A stretch of DNA of 43,984 bases from Candidatus Neomarinimicrobiota bacterium. Its GTDB lineage: Bacteria > Fidelibacterota > Marinisomatia > SCGC-AAA003-L08 > TS1B11. Position numbers and translations under genes: made by a program. A model generated the notes under the pieces. It saw only the letters and a list, made by a program, of their open reading frames with translations. It had not been told where the DNA came from and ran no database searches. How positions within the stretch are numbered: position 1 is the first letter of the stretch; the number at the start of each line of letters is the position of its first letter. Positions 7,855 to 18,420 of this stretch are shown here, piece after piece. The stretch is taken from the NCBI GenBank assembly GCA_022560655.1, contig JADFSS010000012.1, forward strand, positions 1 through 43,984, given 5' to 3'.

Positions 7855-9336
7855 ATGACCGCCATCTGGGCAGCCTTTTTGCTATACGCCGCCGGGGCGA
7901 TTGCCCTGGGTTGGCGGGCCAACCGGCGCTCACGCGCCCAACGGGACCCCGCGGCCACTGAGGACGAATTCTGGACTGCCGGGCGGCAGCTGGACGGGCT
8001 ATCCGTGGGGCTGTCCATCTCGGCGGGCTTCATGTCGGTGTCGTGGTCGTGTGTTTACGCGGTGCAACTGTTCTATTGGTACGGGCTGGGGGCGCTCTGG
8101 CTCATCACGATCCCGTGGCTGCTGAGCCTGGCCGGCATCTACCTGCTGGCACGTCGCTACCACGGGCTGAGAGCGTTCAGCCAGCCGGAAATGGTGGGTC
8201 TGCGCTTCGGCGCAGCGGCCCGGCGAACCGTGGCCCTGGCCCTCGCACTGGTATTTCTGATTTGGGGCGGCGCCGAAATCTACGTGGCGGCCACCCTGCT
8301 GGCGCCGCAAATGGGAACTTCGCCCCAGGTGGTCACCATCATGGTGAGCGTCGTCGTCGGGGTGTACGCCACCCTGGGCGGGTTCCGGGCGGTGGTTGCC
8401 ACTGACAAGTTGCAGTACGTACTGGTGGCACTCTATATCGTGTCGATGGGCTGGCTGGCCGCCAAGGGGCTCGCTCTGCTTGACCAGGGGCTGCCACCGG
8501 CCGCCACTACGGGCACGAAGTCCCAGCTGGGCTGGACCCGGCTGCTGTCACCGGGCCTGGCTACCGTCGCACTGACGTTCCTGGCCTACCTGCCGGGCTG
8601 GTTATTTGAGACCGACCTGTGGCTGCGGGTACAGGCTGCCCGCGATGATCGCGCGGCCCGCAAGGGGGTGGCACTGGCCGGGGCCAATGCGCTGGTGTTC
8701 GTGGGCGTGCTGCCCCTGTTTATCGGCGTTGCGGCCCTGGCCCTGTTTCCGGTGGAGGGCGGAACTTACCCCGCAGTTGTGGGCGCGGAGGGTGATGCTA
8801 TCTTCGCCGCACTGGTGACCCGCTATGCGCCCGGCTGGTTGGCGGTGCTGGTAGCGGTGGGACTGGTGGCCGCCGCCATGAGCACCATCGACACCACGGC
8901 CAATGTGGTGGCGCTGGCAGTGGCCTACGATATGCTGGAAACCCACCGGCGGCCCGGGGGGCGGTTGTGGTCGCGGGTAGCGACGGCGGGGAGCATGGTT
9001 GCAGCGGCCGTGGTGGCCCTCAACATCGAATCGCTGTGGGACCTTTTTTACCTGTCATCGGGCATCCTCACGGCAGCGGTGGCCTTTCCCGTGGCGGCGG
9101 TCTTCCTGCCGTGGGCCAATCGCCGCGGTGTGTTTTGGTCTGCCATGGCCGGGCTGGTGGGCATCATCGCGGCCTACTTCCTGGAAGCCAGAGGCCCCCT
9201 CCTGGTTTGGGAGCCAGTCTGGCTGGCGGATTCGGGGTTGGGCTTTATTTTGTGGGGGCTTGTGGCGGCGGTGACGGGCTATCTTCTGGGGTGGCGGGCG
9301 GATGCGATCGTCGCGCGATCCGCAGCACGGCGCTAG
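7855..9336 (+). CDS. Sodium:solute symporter (SSS family)
   Basis: This 493-residue protein is almost wholly hydrophobic, with roughly thirteen membrane helices. The N-terminal region has the SSS-family pattern DEFWTAGRQLDGLSVGLSIS followed by a helix ending GFMSVSWSCVYAVQLFYWYG. Later segments such as GGFRAVVATDKLQYVLV and VAAAMSTIDTTANVVALAV match the conserved helices of this fold. It would couple sodium influx to uptake of an unidentified solute across the inner membrane. The ATG at 7855 has no strong ribosome site. The next gene begins two bases after the stop, so the two transporters are probably cotranscribed. Confidence 0.85.
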   Translation: MTAIWAAFLLYAAGAIALGWRANRRSRAQRDPAATEDEFWTAGRQLDGLSVGLSISAGFMSVSWSCVYAVQLFYWYGLGALWLITIPWLLSLAGIYLLARRYHGLRAFSQPEMVGLRFGAAARRTVALALALVFLIWGGAEIYVAATLLAPQMGTSPQVVTIMVSVVVGVYATLGGFRAVVATDKLQYVLVALYIVSMGWLAAKGLALLDQGLPPAATTGTKSQLGWTRLLSPGLATVALTFLAYLPGWLFETDLWLRVQAARDDRAARKGVALAGANALVFVGVLPLFIGVAALALFPVEGGTYPAVVGAEGDAIFAALVTRYAPGWLAVLVAVGLVAAAMSTIDTTANVVALAVAYDMLETHRRPGGRLWSRVATAGSMVAAAVVALNIESLWDLFYLSSGILTAAVAFPVAAVFLPWANRRGVFWSAMAGLVGIIAAYFLEARGPLLVWEPVWLADSGLGFILWGLVAAVTGYLLGWRADAIVARSAARR

Positions 9337-9337
9337 C

Positions 9338-10246
9338 ATGAATCTTACCCGCGGGAACCCGCTGCTACCCGAACTGGTCCTCCTGCTGGCGGTGTTTATC
9401 TGGGGCGCCACTTTCACGGTGGTCAAGCAGGCCCTGGAATTCACATCACCGTTCATGTTCATGACCCTGCGCTTTGCCATAGCCCTGGCCATCATCTCCG
9501 TAGCGAGCGCGCCGAGGCTGGGCGCCATCACGCGGCGGGAACTGCTGGGGGGCGCCATCACCGGGGTTGCCCTGTTCGCCGGATTCGCCTTCCAGACCTG
9601 GGGCCTGGTCTATACCAGCGCCAGCAAATCGGCCTTCATCACCGGTCTGAATGTGGTGCTGGTGCCCATCATGCTGTTTGGGTTCAACCGTCGGCCGATT
9701 GCGGGCAAGCGCTGGGCGGCGGTGGGGCTGGCCACATTGGGCCTGTTACTGCTGACAGACCCCACCAGCGCCGCCGGACTCAACCGTGGTGACGTGCTCA
9801 CCGTGGGTTGTGCCGCCGCCTTTGCAGGGCAGATCATATTTCTGAGCATCTATGCACCCACTGTCAACACGCTGCGCTACTTCTGGGTGCAGCTGATCAC
9901 CGTCACCACCCTGGCGGCGGCCGCCACGCTGGCTGTGGGTGGCTGGCGAGTGACGCCAACGGCCACGCTATGGTGGAGCCTGGGCATCACCGGTGTGCTT
10001 GGCACCGCCCTGGCCTTCCTGGCACAAACCTGGGCGCAGCGACGCACCTCGCCGACCCGCACGGCCCTCATCCTGACGATGGAGCCGGTTGTCGGGGCGC
10101 TCTTTGCCGTCGTCGTGGCCGGAGAAACGCTCCCGGCGACCGCGTGGTTGGGGGGCATCATTGTGGTTGCGGCGATTGTGTGGTCCGAGCTGGGGGTGAG
10201 CGGGAGAGAAGCGCTCAGGACGAGAGGTGCGACACCAGAGCCTTGA
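9338..10246 (+). CDS. EamA-family (drug/metabolite transporter) permease
   Basis: The ATG at 9338, two bases after the symporter stop, gives 302 residues starting MNLTRGNPLLPELVLLLA. An upstream in-frame start at 9302 would sit inside the symporter gene. Ten hydrophobic helices are organised as two EamA halves: the first contains FIWGATFTVVKQALEF and FITGLNVVLVPIML, the second GTALAFLAQTWAQRRTSPTR and ALILTMEPVVGALFAVV. The conserved E-P in the last repeat is typical. Its substrate cannot be predicted. Its 3' end overlaps the convergent dehydroquinase-like gene by 32 bases. Confidence 0.85.
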   Translation: MNLTRGNPLLPELVLLLAVFIWGATFTVVKQALEFTSPFMFMTLRFAIALAIISVASAPRLGAITRRELLGGAITGVALFAGFAFQTWGLVYTSASKSAFITGLNVVLVPIMLFGFNRRPIAGKRWAAVGLATLGLLLLTDPTSAAGLNRGDVLTVGCAAAFAGQIIFLSIYAPTVNTLRYFWVQLITVTTLAAAATLAVGGWRVTPTATLWWSLGITGVLGTALAFLAQTWAQRRTSPTRTALILTMEPVVGALFAVVVAGETLPATAWLGGIIVVAAIVWSELGVSGREALRTRGATPEP

Positions 10247-10649
10247 GTGCCCCGGCCAGCTGCTCCCCATCGGGACCCGCCGCGCTCAGCACCGCCACAT
10301 CTCGAAAGACGGCATCTTCTTCCAGGGCCCACGGTCCCGGCTCCGGTGTCAGCTGGAAGACGGCCACCGGCAGGCCGACCAGCGTGAGCGTCTCGCGGAG
10401 GAGCAGGCCCGTGCGCGCCCATATACCCGGTATGAGCAGGACGCCGGCCACCTTCCGGCGCTGGCGTTGAACGAGTTTGCTGGCCGCGGCTTCGTCCTGG
10501 AGCTGGGCAATGTGCAATTCTACACTCAACCCGGCTGCCTGACGGCGGAGAGCACGGTTCAGCTTGTCCAGGGTTAGCCGGCCACCCGCAGCTCGAGATA
10601 CCAGACCGAGCAGATTGAGGTTGGGGCCGTACAGGACCAATATTCGCAT
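10215..10649 (-). CDS. Type II dehydroquinase-like protein lacking catalytic residues
   Basis: This 144-residue protein opens with MRILVLYGPNLNLLG, the hallmark N-terminus of type II 3-dehydroquinate dehydratase (AroQ), and has the length of that family. The flavodoxin-like pattern continues (TLDKLNRALRR, VAGVLLIPGIWART, LVGLPVAVFQLTP, FRDVAVLSAAGPDG). However, the positions that carry catalysis in AroQ have changed. The R-E-P-x-x-Y-G loop with the catalytic Tyr reads LVSRAAGG, QSNxEG reads AQLQDEA, N-P-G-A-x-x-H reads IPGIWAR, and E-V-H-x-S-N reads VFQLTP. It therefore cannot be a normal dehydratase. It sits 28 bases downstream of the Nudix gene on the same strand and overlaps the convergent EamA gene. 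Confidence 0.75.
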   Translation of the reverse strand: MRILVLYGPNLNLLGLVSRAAGGRLTLDKLNRALRRQAAGLSVELHIAQLQDEAAASKLVQRQRRKVAGVLLIPGIWARTGLLLRETLTLVGLPVAVFQLTPEPGPWALEEDAVFRDVAVLSAAGPDGEQLAGALKALVSHLSS

Positions 10650-10677
10650 GCCAGCTGCCTGCCCTACTCAGGCGCGG

Positions 10678-11223
10678 CTACGCCCCGCCGGGAGCACCGG
10701 GCACTGCCTGCAAGATAACATCGGGAATGGTCATACCTTCGAGGTACATGCGAATGAGCTCCCGATGGCAGGCGAACACCACCGGGGGCAGGTGTTGCCA
10801 GTCGAAGAAGGTCGCCTCGACGGCATCGTCGCCGGGTGCCAGCTCGCCCGATATGCCGTCGGCCGTGCAGCCAATGACCAGCACGTCGCCCCGGACGCCG
10901 CCTGGATGGGGGCAAACGCCCAGCAGTTTCAAGGTCTCCGCGGTGAGGCCGGTCTCTTCGGTCAGTTCTCTGCCAGCGGCCTGGGTCAGGCTTTCACGCA
11001 GCTCCATGAAACCGCCCGGCAGGCTCCAGTGGCCTTTGCCAGGGGGCACACCGCGCCTGATAAGCAGCAGTCGCCCTGCCGCGACCACCAAGATAACCAC
11101 GGCGGGGAGGGGATTCTCATAGTGGATCGTGCCGCAGTTGGGACAGACCTGCCGGGAACGCCCATCAAACTGCCGGGTCTGATTCTGGGCCCCACAGTGG
11201 GAGCAGTATATCAGGTTGCCCAC
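10678..11223 (-). CDS. Nudix hydrolase with N-terminal zinc ribbon
   Basis: This 181-residue protein has a four-Cys zinc ribbon (C7, C10, C27, C30) followed by a Nudix domain. A complete Nudix box runs from G71 to L93, with E77, R85-E86, E89-E90 and G92 in the canonical GX5EX7REUXEEXGU spacing. The zinc-ribbon/Nudix arrangement is shared with NADH pyrophosphatase (NudC-type) and with ADP-ribose/nucleotide hydrolases; the NudC-specific SQPWPFPxS motif is absent, so the substrate is open. The start ATG at 11223 lies in the divergent region facing the PfkB gene. It probably shares a transcript with the dehydroquinase-like gene. Confidence 0.85.
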   Translation of the reverse strand: MGNLIYCSHCGAQNQTRQFDGRSRQVCPNCGTIHYENPLPAVVILVVAAGRLLLIRRGVPPGKGHWSLPGGFMELRESLTQAAGRELTEETGLTAETLKLLGVCPHPGGVRGDVLVIGCTADGISGELAPGDDAVEATFFDWQHLPPVVFACHRELIRMYLEGMTIPDVILQAVPGAPGGA

Positions 11224-11296
11224 AAATCAAATTAGACTTGATTGGGAGGCATTCAAACTTGCTTTTTGCTACGCTGCCGTCCTAAACTGGTCTGTT

Positions 11297-12193
11297 GTGG
11301 CTGCAAAACCAATCCTTGCAGTGGGCTCCATCGCCCTCGATACCATTGAGACGCCCCATGGCGGGCGCCAGGAGGTATTGGGCGGGTCAGCCACCTTCTT
11401 CGGTGTGGCGGCAGCCCTGTTCGCCCCCGTGCGGCTGGTGGGCGTCGTTGGCACTGACTTTCCGGATGCAGGCTGGCAGCTGCTTGAAGACCGTGGCATC
11501 GATGTCACCGATGTTCAGCGTGTGAAAGGCGCCACTTTCCGCTGGGGTGGCCGCTACTCAGCCGACCTTGACAGCCGCGAAACGCTGTTCACGGAGCTGG
11601 GCGTGTTCAAAAACTTTCGACCCAGCCTTACGGATGCAAACCGTGACTGCCGGATCGTCTATCTGGGCAATATCCAGCCCAGCCTGCAGCTGGCCATCTG
11701 TGCCGAAATGCGCAACGGTCCGGCAATCATCAGCGACACGATGAATCTCTGGATCGACCGCAACCTTGATGAACTAAAGCAGGTTCTGGCCCTGAGCCAT
11801 ATCCTGCTTATCAGCGACGAGGAGGCCCTGCAGCTCACGGGCCAGAGCGAGGTGGCCCAGGCGACGGATCGCCTGCTGGAGCTGGGTCCCGCGACCGTGG
11901 TGGTCAAGCTGGGTCGGGCAGGCGCCATCCTGGCAACCGGCAGTGAGCGCACCCTCATCCCGATCTATCACCCGGCACCCCGGGTCGACCCCACTGGTGC
12001 CGGCGACAGCTTTGCCGGGGGCCTGATCGGACACCTGGCCAACCACGGCGGGGCCGACATGGTGGCCGCGGTCATCATGGGCACGGCCACGGCGTCTTAT
12101 ACCATCGAAGGATTTGGCCTGGAGGGTCTTTTGAAGGCCACACCAGAGGGCATTAGGGCCAGAGCGGAGGCCGTGCGGCAAGCGATGGACTAA
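11297..12193 (+). CDS. PfkB-family sugar kinase
   Basis: The GTG at 11297 gives 298 residues beginning VAAKPILAVGSIALDTIETP, the usual PfkB start. Upstream in-frame starts, including one at 11216 overlapping the Nudix gene, would add residues with no family counterpart. The substrate-side GG motif (LGGSATFFGVAAALF) is near the N-terminus. The C-terminal signature DPTGAGDSFAGG spans D231-G242, with D237 as the expected catalytic base. The protein should phosphorylate a sugar or nucleoside using ATP; the exact substrate is not evident. It is divergent from the Nudix gene, and 81 bases separate it from the TPR lipoprotein gene downstream. Confidence 0.85.
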   Translation: MAAKPILAVGSIALDTIETPHGGRQEVLGGSATFFGVAAALFAPVRLVGVVGTDFPDAGWQLLEDRGIDVTDVQRVKGATFRWGGRYSADLDSRETLFTELGVFKNFRPSLTDANRDCRIVYLGNIQPSLQLAICAEMRNGPAIISDTMNLWIDRNLDELKQVLALSHILLISDEEALQLTGQSEVAQATDRLLELGPATVVVKLGRAGAILATGSERTLIPIYHPAPRVDPTGAGDSFAGGLIGHLANHGGADMVAAVIMGTATASYTIEGFGLEGLLKATPEGIRARAEAVRQAMD

Positions 12194-12274
12194 TCCTTCG
12201 TTCCACCAAACCGATGGTTGTATATTCATTAACAGAGTGGTACCACAGGTGCCCAAGGACATAGAGGCAAATCC

Positions 12275-13363
12275 GTGAACAACAAAATTGCTTTCCTGGC
12301 GGGGTCATTACTCCTGGCTGCCTTGGGTTGCGAGAGCCAGGAATTTGTATCCGCCAAAATGTATATCCAGCAAGATGACCTGGAAAGCGCGGAGGAATAC
12401 TTCCTCCTCGCAATGGACGTGGAAACCGAACAGCGCAATGCGGTGGTGCCATTTCTGCTCGCCCGGGACGTTTACGCCAAGCAACGGCGTTATGAGGACA
12501 TGAACCGCATGCTGGATGAAGCCCTGCGGCGTAATCCCGCCCAAAGGCTGGACAATTTTGCGATGGATGAACTCGTACTGAACCTGCGGCGGATGGAGTG
12601 GTCCGCGGCTTACAAGCAGGCCGCTGCGCTATATAATGCGGTGATCGCCGAAACGGGCGGCGCCCCCCCGAACGACCTCCAGCGGGAGCAGCTGATCAAG
12701 GCCAAGGACCATTTCAAAACGGCCATCCTCATCTGGCCCGAAGAGCCATCAACGTTTGCAAACCTGGTTTATTGCTACCGCCACCTGGGAGATACGGAGA
12801 GCGAGAGGGCCGCCATTGCAACCGCCCTGGAGAAGGACCCCGAGAATGGCGTGATACTGCTCCTGGCCGGGGAGCAGGCCTGGAAGCTAGACGAACGGGA
12901 GCGCGCACTGGGGCTATACCGCCGCGCCTTGGAGGCCATGCCCGACAATATCGATGCGATGCAACGGCTGACGACGGCCTACCTTGAACTGGGTGACCGC
13001 GAGTCTGCACTGGAAACATTGGAGCTCACCCAGCGGCACGCCCCCAAGGACCCCGACGTTTACTACAATATCGGGACGGTCTATGCCAACATTGGAAATG
13101 ATGCCGTGCAGCGGGGGCAATCACTCTACCGCGATGCCGTCGGTATGGAGGAGATACCCGTTCATAAACTCGTTGAGGCGGAAGAGGATTTCAAGCAGGC
13201 TCAGAGGGCGTTTTCAGAATCTCTTTATTTCATGGATAACACGTTGGCACTCAATCCGGATGATGAGGCGGCCACCCGCGCGATCAACGAAATACAGAAG
13301 ATGAAAAAAATTCTCATCACGCTCCAGCGGTCCACTGAAGAGCTGATCAAACAGCGTGAGTGA
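12275..13363 (+). CDS. TPR lipoprotein
   Basis: The GTG start at 12275 is preceded by AGAGG at a suitable distance. The 362-residue product has a signal peptide with lipobox (SLLLAALGC) and then helical TPR-type repeats (AKMYIQQDDLESAEEYFLLA, VYCYRHLGDTESERAAIATA, AWKLDERERALGLYRRALEA, TAYLELGDRESALETLEL). It should be anchored on the periplasmic side and act as a protein-protein interaction module. The next gene, for an exported protein with a haem-like motif, starts eight bases before this stop, so the two are coupled and may work together. Confidence 0.8.
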   Translation: MNNKIAFLAGSLLLAALGCESQEFVSAKMYIQQDDLESAEEYFLLAMDVETEQRNAVVPFLLARDVYAKQRRYEDMNRMLDEALRRNPAQRLDNFAMDELVLNLRRMEWSAAYKQAAALYNAVIAETGGAPPNDLQREQLIKAKDHFKTAILIWPEEPSTFANLVYCYRHLGDTESERAAIATALEKDPENGVILLLAGEQAWKLDERERALGLYRRALEAMPDNIDAMQRLTTAYLELGDRESALETLELTQRHAPKDPDVYYNIGTVYANIGNDAVQRGQSLYRDAVGMEEIPVHKLVEAEEDFKQAQRAFSESLYFMDNTLALNPDDEAATRAINEIQKMKKILITLQRSTEELIKQRE

Positions 13364-13973
13364 TCCCCGCCTAACGGTGGCGACCCGTTCGATGGGGGTC
13401 GTTGCGCTGGTGGGTCTGGTCATGCTTACCACGGGCACCCTGTGGGCCGCCCACTACGGCAAGGGGGCCCGGTCTGCCAGCACCAACGCCCCCGGCGAGC
13501 CGTCCTGCCAAGCCAGGAAGTGCCACACCCAGAACGAGCTGAACAGCGGCAATGGATCGTTGCAGCTGGCCGGGATTCCTAAATTTTACGAGCCGCTGAA
13601 GCGCTATACGGTTACCGTCACGCTGCAGCAAGAGGGGCAAAAGCGCTGGGGGTTTCAGGTCACCGCGCTGGATTCGAACAATCTGCCCATAGGCGATTTC
13701 TGGCTTAAGGACGAGGAACAGACCCAACAGAAAACACACACCTTTGAGGATGGCTCGGTACGCCAGTACGTGGAACACACGCTCAAAGGATCTTTCATGG
13801 GCCAACTGGACGGCCCGGTGGGCTGGCAATTTGGCTGGACGGCGCCGGGCAAAGGGGCGGGGCCGGTTTACTTTTACACCGCTGCCAATGCGGCCAACTT
13901 CAACAAGAAGCCCTGGGGCGACTATATTTACACCCATGTTGACACTGCCGAATCATCGGCACCCAGCCTGTAG
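13356..13973 (+). CDS. Exported choice-of-anchor V / Reeler-like protein with CX4CH motif
   Basis: The GTG start at 13356 overlaps the TPR lipoprotein stop. The 205-residue protein has a signal peptide (VVALVGLVMLTTGTLWAA), then SCQARKCHTQNELNSGNG, then a beta-rich domain. That domain matches the choice-of-anchor V/Reeler pattern: FYEPLKRYTVTVTL, a central RWGFQVTALDS, and GPVGWQFGWTAP with VYFYTAANAANFN. Relatives commonly carry a CXXCH cytochrome c motif at the Cys site; here the spacing is CX4CH, which also binds haem in some multihaem cytochromes. It is probably periplasmic or outer-surface. Whether it binds haem is inference. Confidence 0.75.
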   Translation: MSDPRLTVATRSMGVVALVGLVMLTTGTLWAAHYGKGARSASTNAPGEPSCQARKCHTQNELNSGNGSLQLAGIPKFYEPLKRYTVTVTLQQEGQKRWGFQVTALDSNNLPIGDFWLKDEEQTQQKTHTFEDGSVRQYVEHTLKGSFMGQLDGPVGWQFGWTAPGKGAGPVYFYTAANAANFNKKPWGDYIYTHVDTAESSAPSL

Positions 13974-15763
<1,790 letters not shown>

Positions 15764-16524
15764 CGCTGGATTCACCCTTGTTCTGTGTCTCTGGCTGACG
15801 CCACTGTCGGGCGCCTTTGAGGGGGCAGGTCTGTTTCGGACCGTCGGCGGCGGGGCTGAAGGCATTTTTCCGCCCGCCATGAACAATCCCGCCCGCCTGC
15901 CGGACCGGCCGTTGTGGTTGGCGCTGGGGTGGGGACAACCCCTGGGGTTGCCGTGGGCCAGCTATGGGAGCGCCTCGTTGGGCGGGGCGATCCACGACTG
16001 GCGGGGCGCGGCTGGCGTGTGGAGCTCGGGCGACGAGATCTACCGGGAAGTGAGCCTCAGCGCCGCCTTTGCCCGGCACATTCCCGGACTCTTTACCGCC
16101 GGTTTCAGTCTCGCTTACAACCAGGTCTCGATTCAAGACTTTCCACCGGCGCAGTCGGAGCTCCTCATTGGCCTGGGGATTGTAGCGCCTTTCACCAGCA
16201 GCAGCGAATTCAGTCTGTGGTATGCGGGCCAAACCCTCACCGATGAGCAGGCTTACCAAAGCCTGGGCCGGCAGCTGTATCAGTTGGCGGTAAGTTCGCG
16301 CGCTGGAGAGGCAGCCCGTTGGACCCTGGCGTTGGAGAAAACACCGGGTTACGACTTGCGCCAGTTGGCAGAGTTCAACCTGTTGGCCCGGCAAGGGGCG
16401 GCCCTACAGCTGGGGTATCGCACGAGCCCTGGCACAACCTACGTTGGGGTGCAGCTGCCTCTGCGGCGATTGTCCGTCAGCCTCCGGGTAAATATCCAGC
16501 CCCTGTTCGGGCTCTCCACCGCTA

Positions 16525-18375
16525 TTGGCATCAGTTACAAGTAGGCTCCTGCCGGCCCTATTTATCGCGCTCCTTCGAGCGCAATCGCCCGAGCCTTTCA
16601 GCGGCGCCGTGCGCCACCTGCAGCTGCTCTCGGATGACGACCTTGCAGGCCTGTCATCCTTGTTGGACAATCCCATCAGCCTCAACGACGCCACAGAGAG
16701 CGACCTGTGGTTCTTGAGTGCTTCGCTGGTTGCTGCAATCGTCTCGGCAAAGGGGGCCGTGAATTTTCGCGACTGGGCCGATGTGGCCCGGCGCACGGCA
16801 CTCCCGCTGGCGGCCATCAACGCGCTGCGACCCTTTTTCCGGCTACCCGACCCCGACCAGCTGGAAGCCCGTATATCGACCCGTGTCACAGCAACCGGTA
16901 GCGATGAGCGCCTTCGTACCCGGTTGAACCTGAGCTCAGGCTCCTGGCAGGCCCAATGGGTGCTTCAGAGGGACCCGGAGGAGTACAATCTGGCCGACCT
17001 GTCTGCCCTGAGCCTGAGTTTGCGCCGGGACTGGGGGCAGGTGGTCTTGGGAACGCACCGTATGAACTGGGGACTGGGATTGGTGTTGGCCGGAGAATTC
17101 GCCACGCCAAGGGGCGAGGCCCTCCTGCGGCCGGTGTCACGACTGGTGCGCCTGCGAACGGGTTTCAGCAACAGCAACATCGGCGCGCTGCGGGGGGCCG
17201 CCGCCGATATCCAGTGGGAGCGCCTGCGACTGGTGGCCGGCACTAGCGCCCGGCAAACCGACATTACCCGCGGCCCCGATGGCGGGCCCCGGGTGGTGGC
17301 CTACCGCACTCACGACGCACCGGCAGCCACCACGGGCGAGACCTTGCACTACCTCGCAACCACCATCACCGTGCTGGGTACGCGTGTTGGCGGGCTGGTC
17401 AGCCGCTATCACCTGCAGGCTACGGCGGAGACGGACCTGCTGCGGGACATGATCTACTCACTGGTGATCCAGCGCGAGTATCAAGGCCAGCTGGGCGCAT
17501 GGCAGGCGACCCACGAACAGGCGCTGCGAACGACCTCCACGGGACCAGCTAGGGGCCAGAATGCGAGCCAGACCCGCCTGACGTTTGCATCACCCCGGGG
17601 GCTGGGCAGAGCGCAGCTGCGCCTGGCGCTGATGTATCGGCGCTACCCGCCGGGTTGGACCCCACTGCGTGGTCGGGCGGTAGGCCGGCGGGTAAGCCGG
17701 GGCAATGAATCCGGGTGGTTTTTCGGCTGGCGCATAAGCCGCAGCCGCCTTCGGGTCCACGGCTACCTGGACCTGTACCAGCAGAGGGAGGCCGAATCAG
17801 CCGGCGGCTGGCCCCGGGGCGGATCGGAGTGGGGGCTTACCGCCACGGCAAGCAAGCGCCCCGCCGAGGTATCCGCCTACTACCGCCAACGGGAGGAGGT
17901 CTCCACGAGCACCGTTCTAGACGGCAGGGGGCTGGAAGTGGTGGCGCAGCAGCTGGCCCGGTCACACTATGCCAGCCTCACTTGGGCACACGCTTGGTCC
18001 GCGGCTATCAGCACCCGGCTGATCGCCAGAGTCAACGTTTTTCCGCAGAACGGCCAGGTGCTCTGGGGGCGGGCAACCGGGGGCAGGCTGCTGCTCAGGA
18101 TACGCTCGGCAAGTTCACTTGCTCTAGGTCTGCACACCTACCGGAGCGACGGGTGGGAGCAACGTGTCACGATCTATGAAGATGGCCTGCCCGGAGAATT
18201 CAACCTGCGGGCTCTGTCCGGCCGTGGGGTGCGCGTTCATACCCGTTGGGGACTGAACATCGGCAAAGGCGAGCTCTCCATCCGGGCGGCTTGGCAGTGG
18301 CAGCGAAGCAGTTCAGACCCTGCAGTGCTTGAAAGAACTGTTCAGACCGGCCTTCAGATGGATGTTGCACTGTAG
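16525..18375 (+). CDS. Helix-hairpin-helix / outer-membrane barrel protein
   Basis: The frame begins with TTG at 16525, overlapping the preceding gene by 20 bases. This start gives a short signal peptide (SRLLPALFIALLRAQ). After it, residues about 40-105 resemble ComEA-type helix-hairpin-helix repeats (NPISLNDATESDLWFLSASL followed by a second HhH-like turn ending AALNALRPFF-like). The remaining 500 residues are beta-rich with alternating aromatic strands (WGQVVLGTHRMNWGLGLVLA, SGWFFGWRISRSRLRVHGYL) and look like a large barrel. HhH-plus-barrel proteins occur in Bacteroidetes-type genomes with unknown function; DNA handling at the surface is one idea. The start codon is the least certain part. 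Confidence 0.7.
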   Translation: MASVTSRLLPALFIALLRAQSPEPFSGAVRHLQLLSDDDLAGLSSLLDNPISLNDATESDLWFLSASLVAAIVSAKGAVNFRDWADVARRTALPLAAINALRPFFRLPDPDQLEARISTRVTATGSDERLRTRLNLSSGSWQAQWVLQRDPEEYNLADLSALSLSLRRDWGQVVLGTHRMNWGLGLVLAGEFATPRGEALLRPVSRLVRLRTGFSNSNIGALRGAAADIQWERLRLVAGTSARQTDITRGPDGGPRVVAYRTHDAPAATTGETLHYLATTITVLGTRVGGLVSRYHLQATAETDLLRDMIYSLVIQREYQGQLGAWQATHEQALRTTSTGPARGQNASQTRLTFASPRGLGRAQLRLALMYRRYPPGWTPLRGRAVGRRVSRGNESGWFFGWRISRSRLRVHGYLDLYQQREAESAGGWPRGGSEWGLTATASKRPAEVSAYYRQREEVSTSTVLDGRGLEVVAQQLARSHYASLTWAHAWSAAISTRLIARVNVFPQNGQVLWGRATGGRLLLRIRSASSLALGLHTYRSDGWEQRVTIYEDGLPGEFNLRALSGRGVRVHTRWGLNIGKGELSIRAAWQWQRSSSDPAVLERTVQTGLQMDVAL

Positions 18376-18420
18376 CCGGCCCTCCTCTAAGTTTTCCTCC
18401 CGAGGACGCTAATTGACCGC

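Noticed and set aside
10215-10649. Ordinary 3-dehydroquinate dehydratase (aroQ)
   Set aside because: Only the N-terminal signature and overall length fit; the catalytic Tyr, Asn and His positions are replaced.
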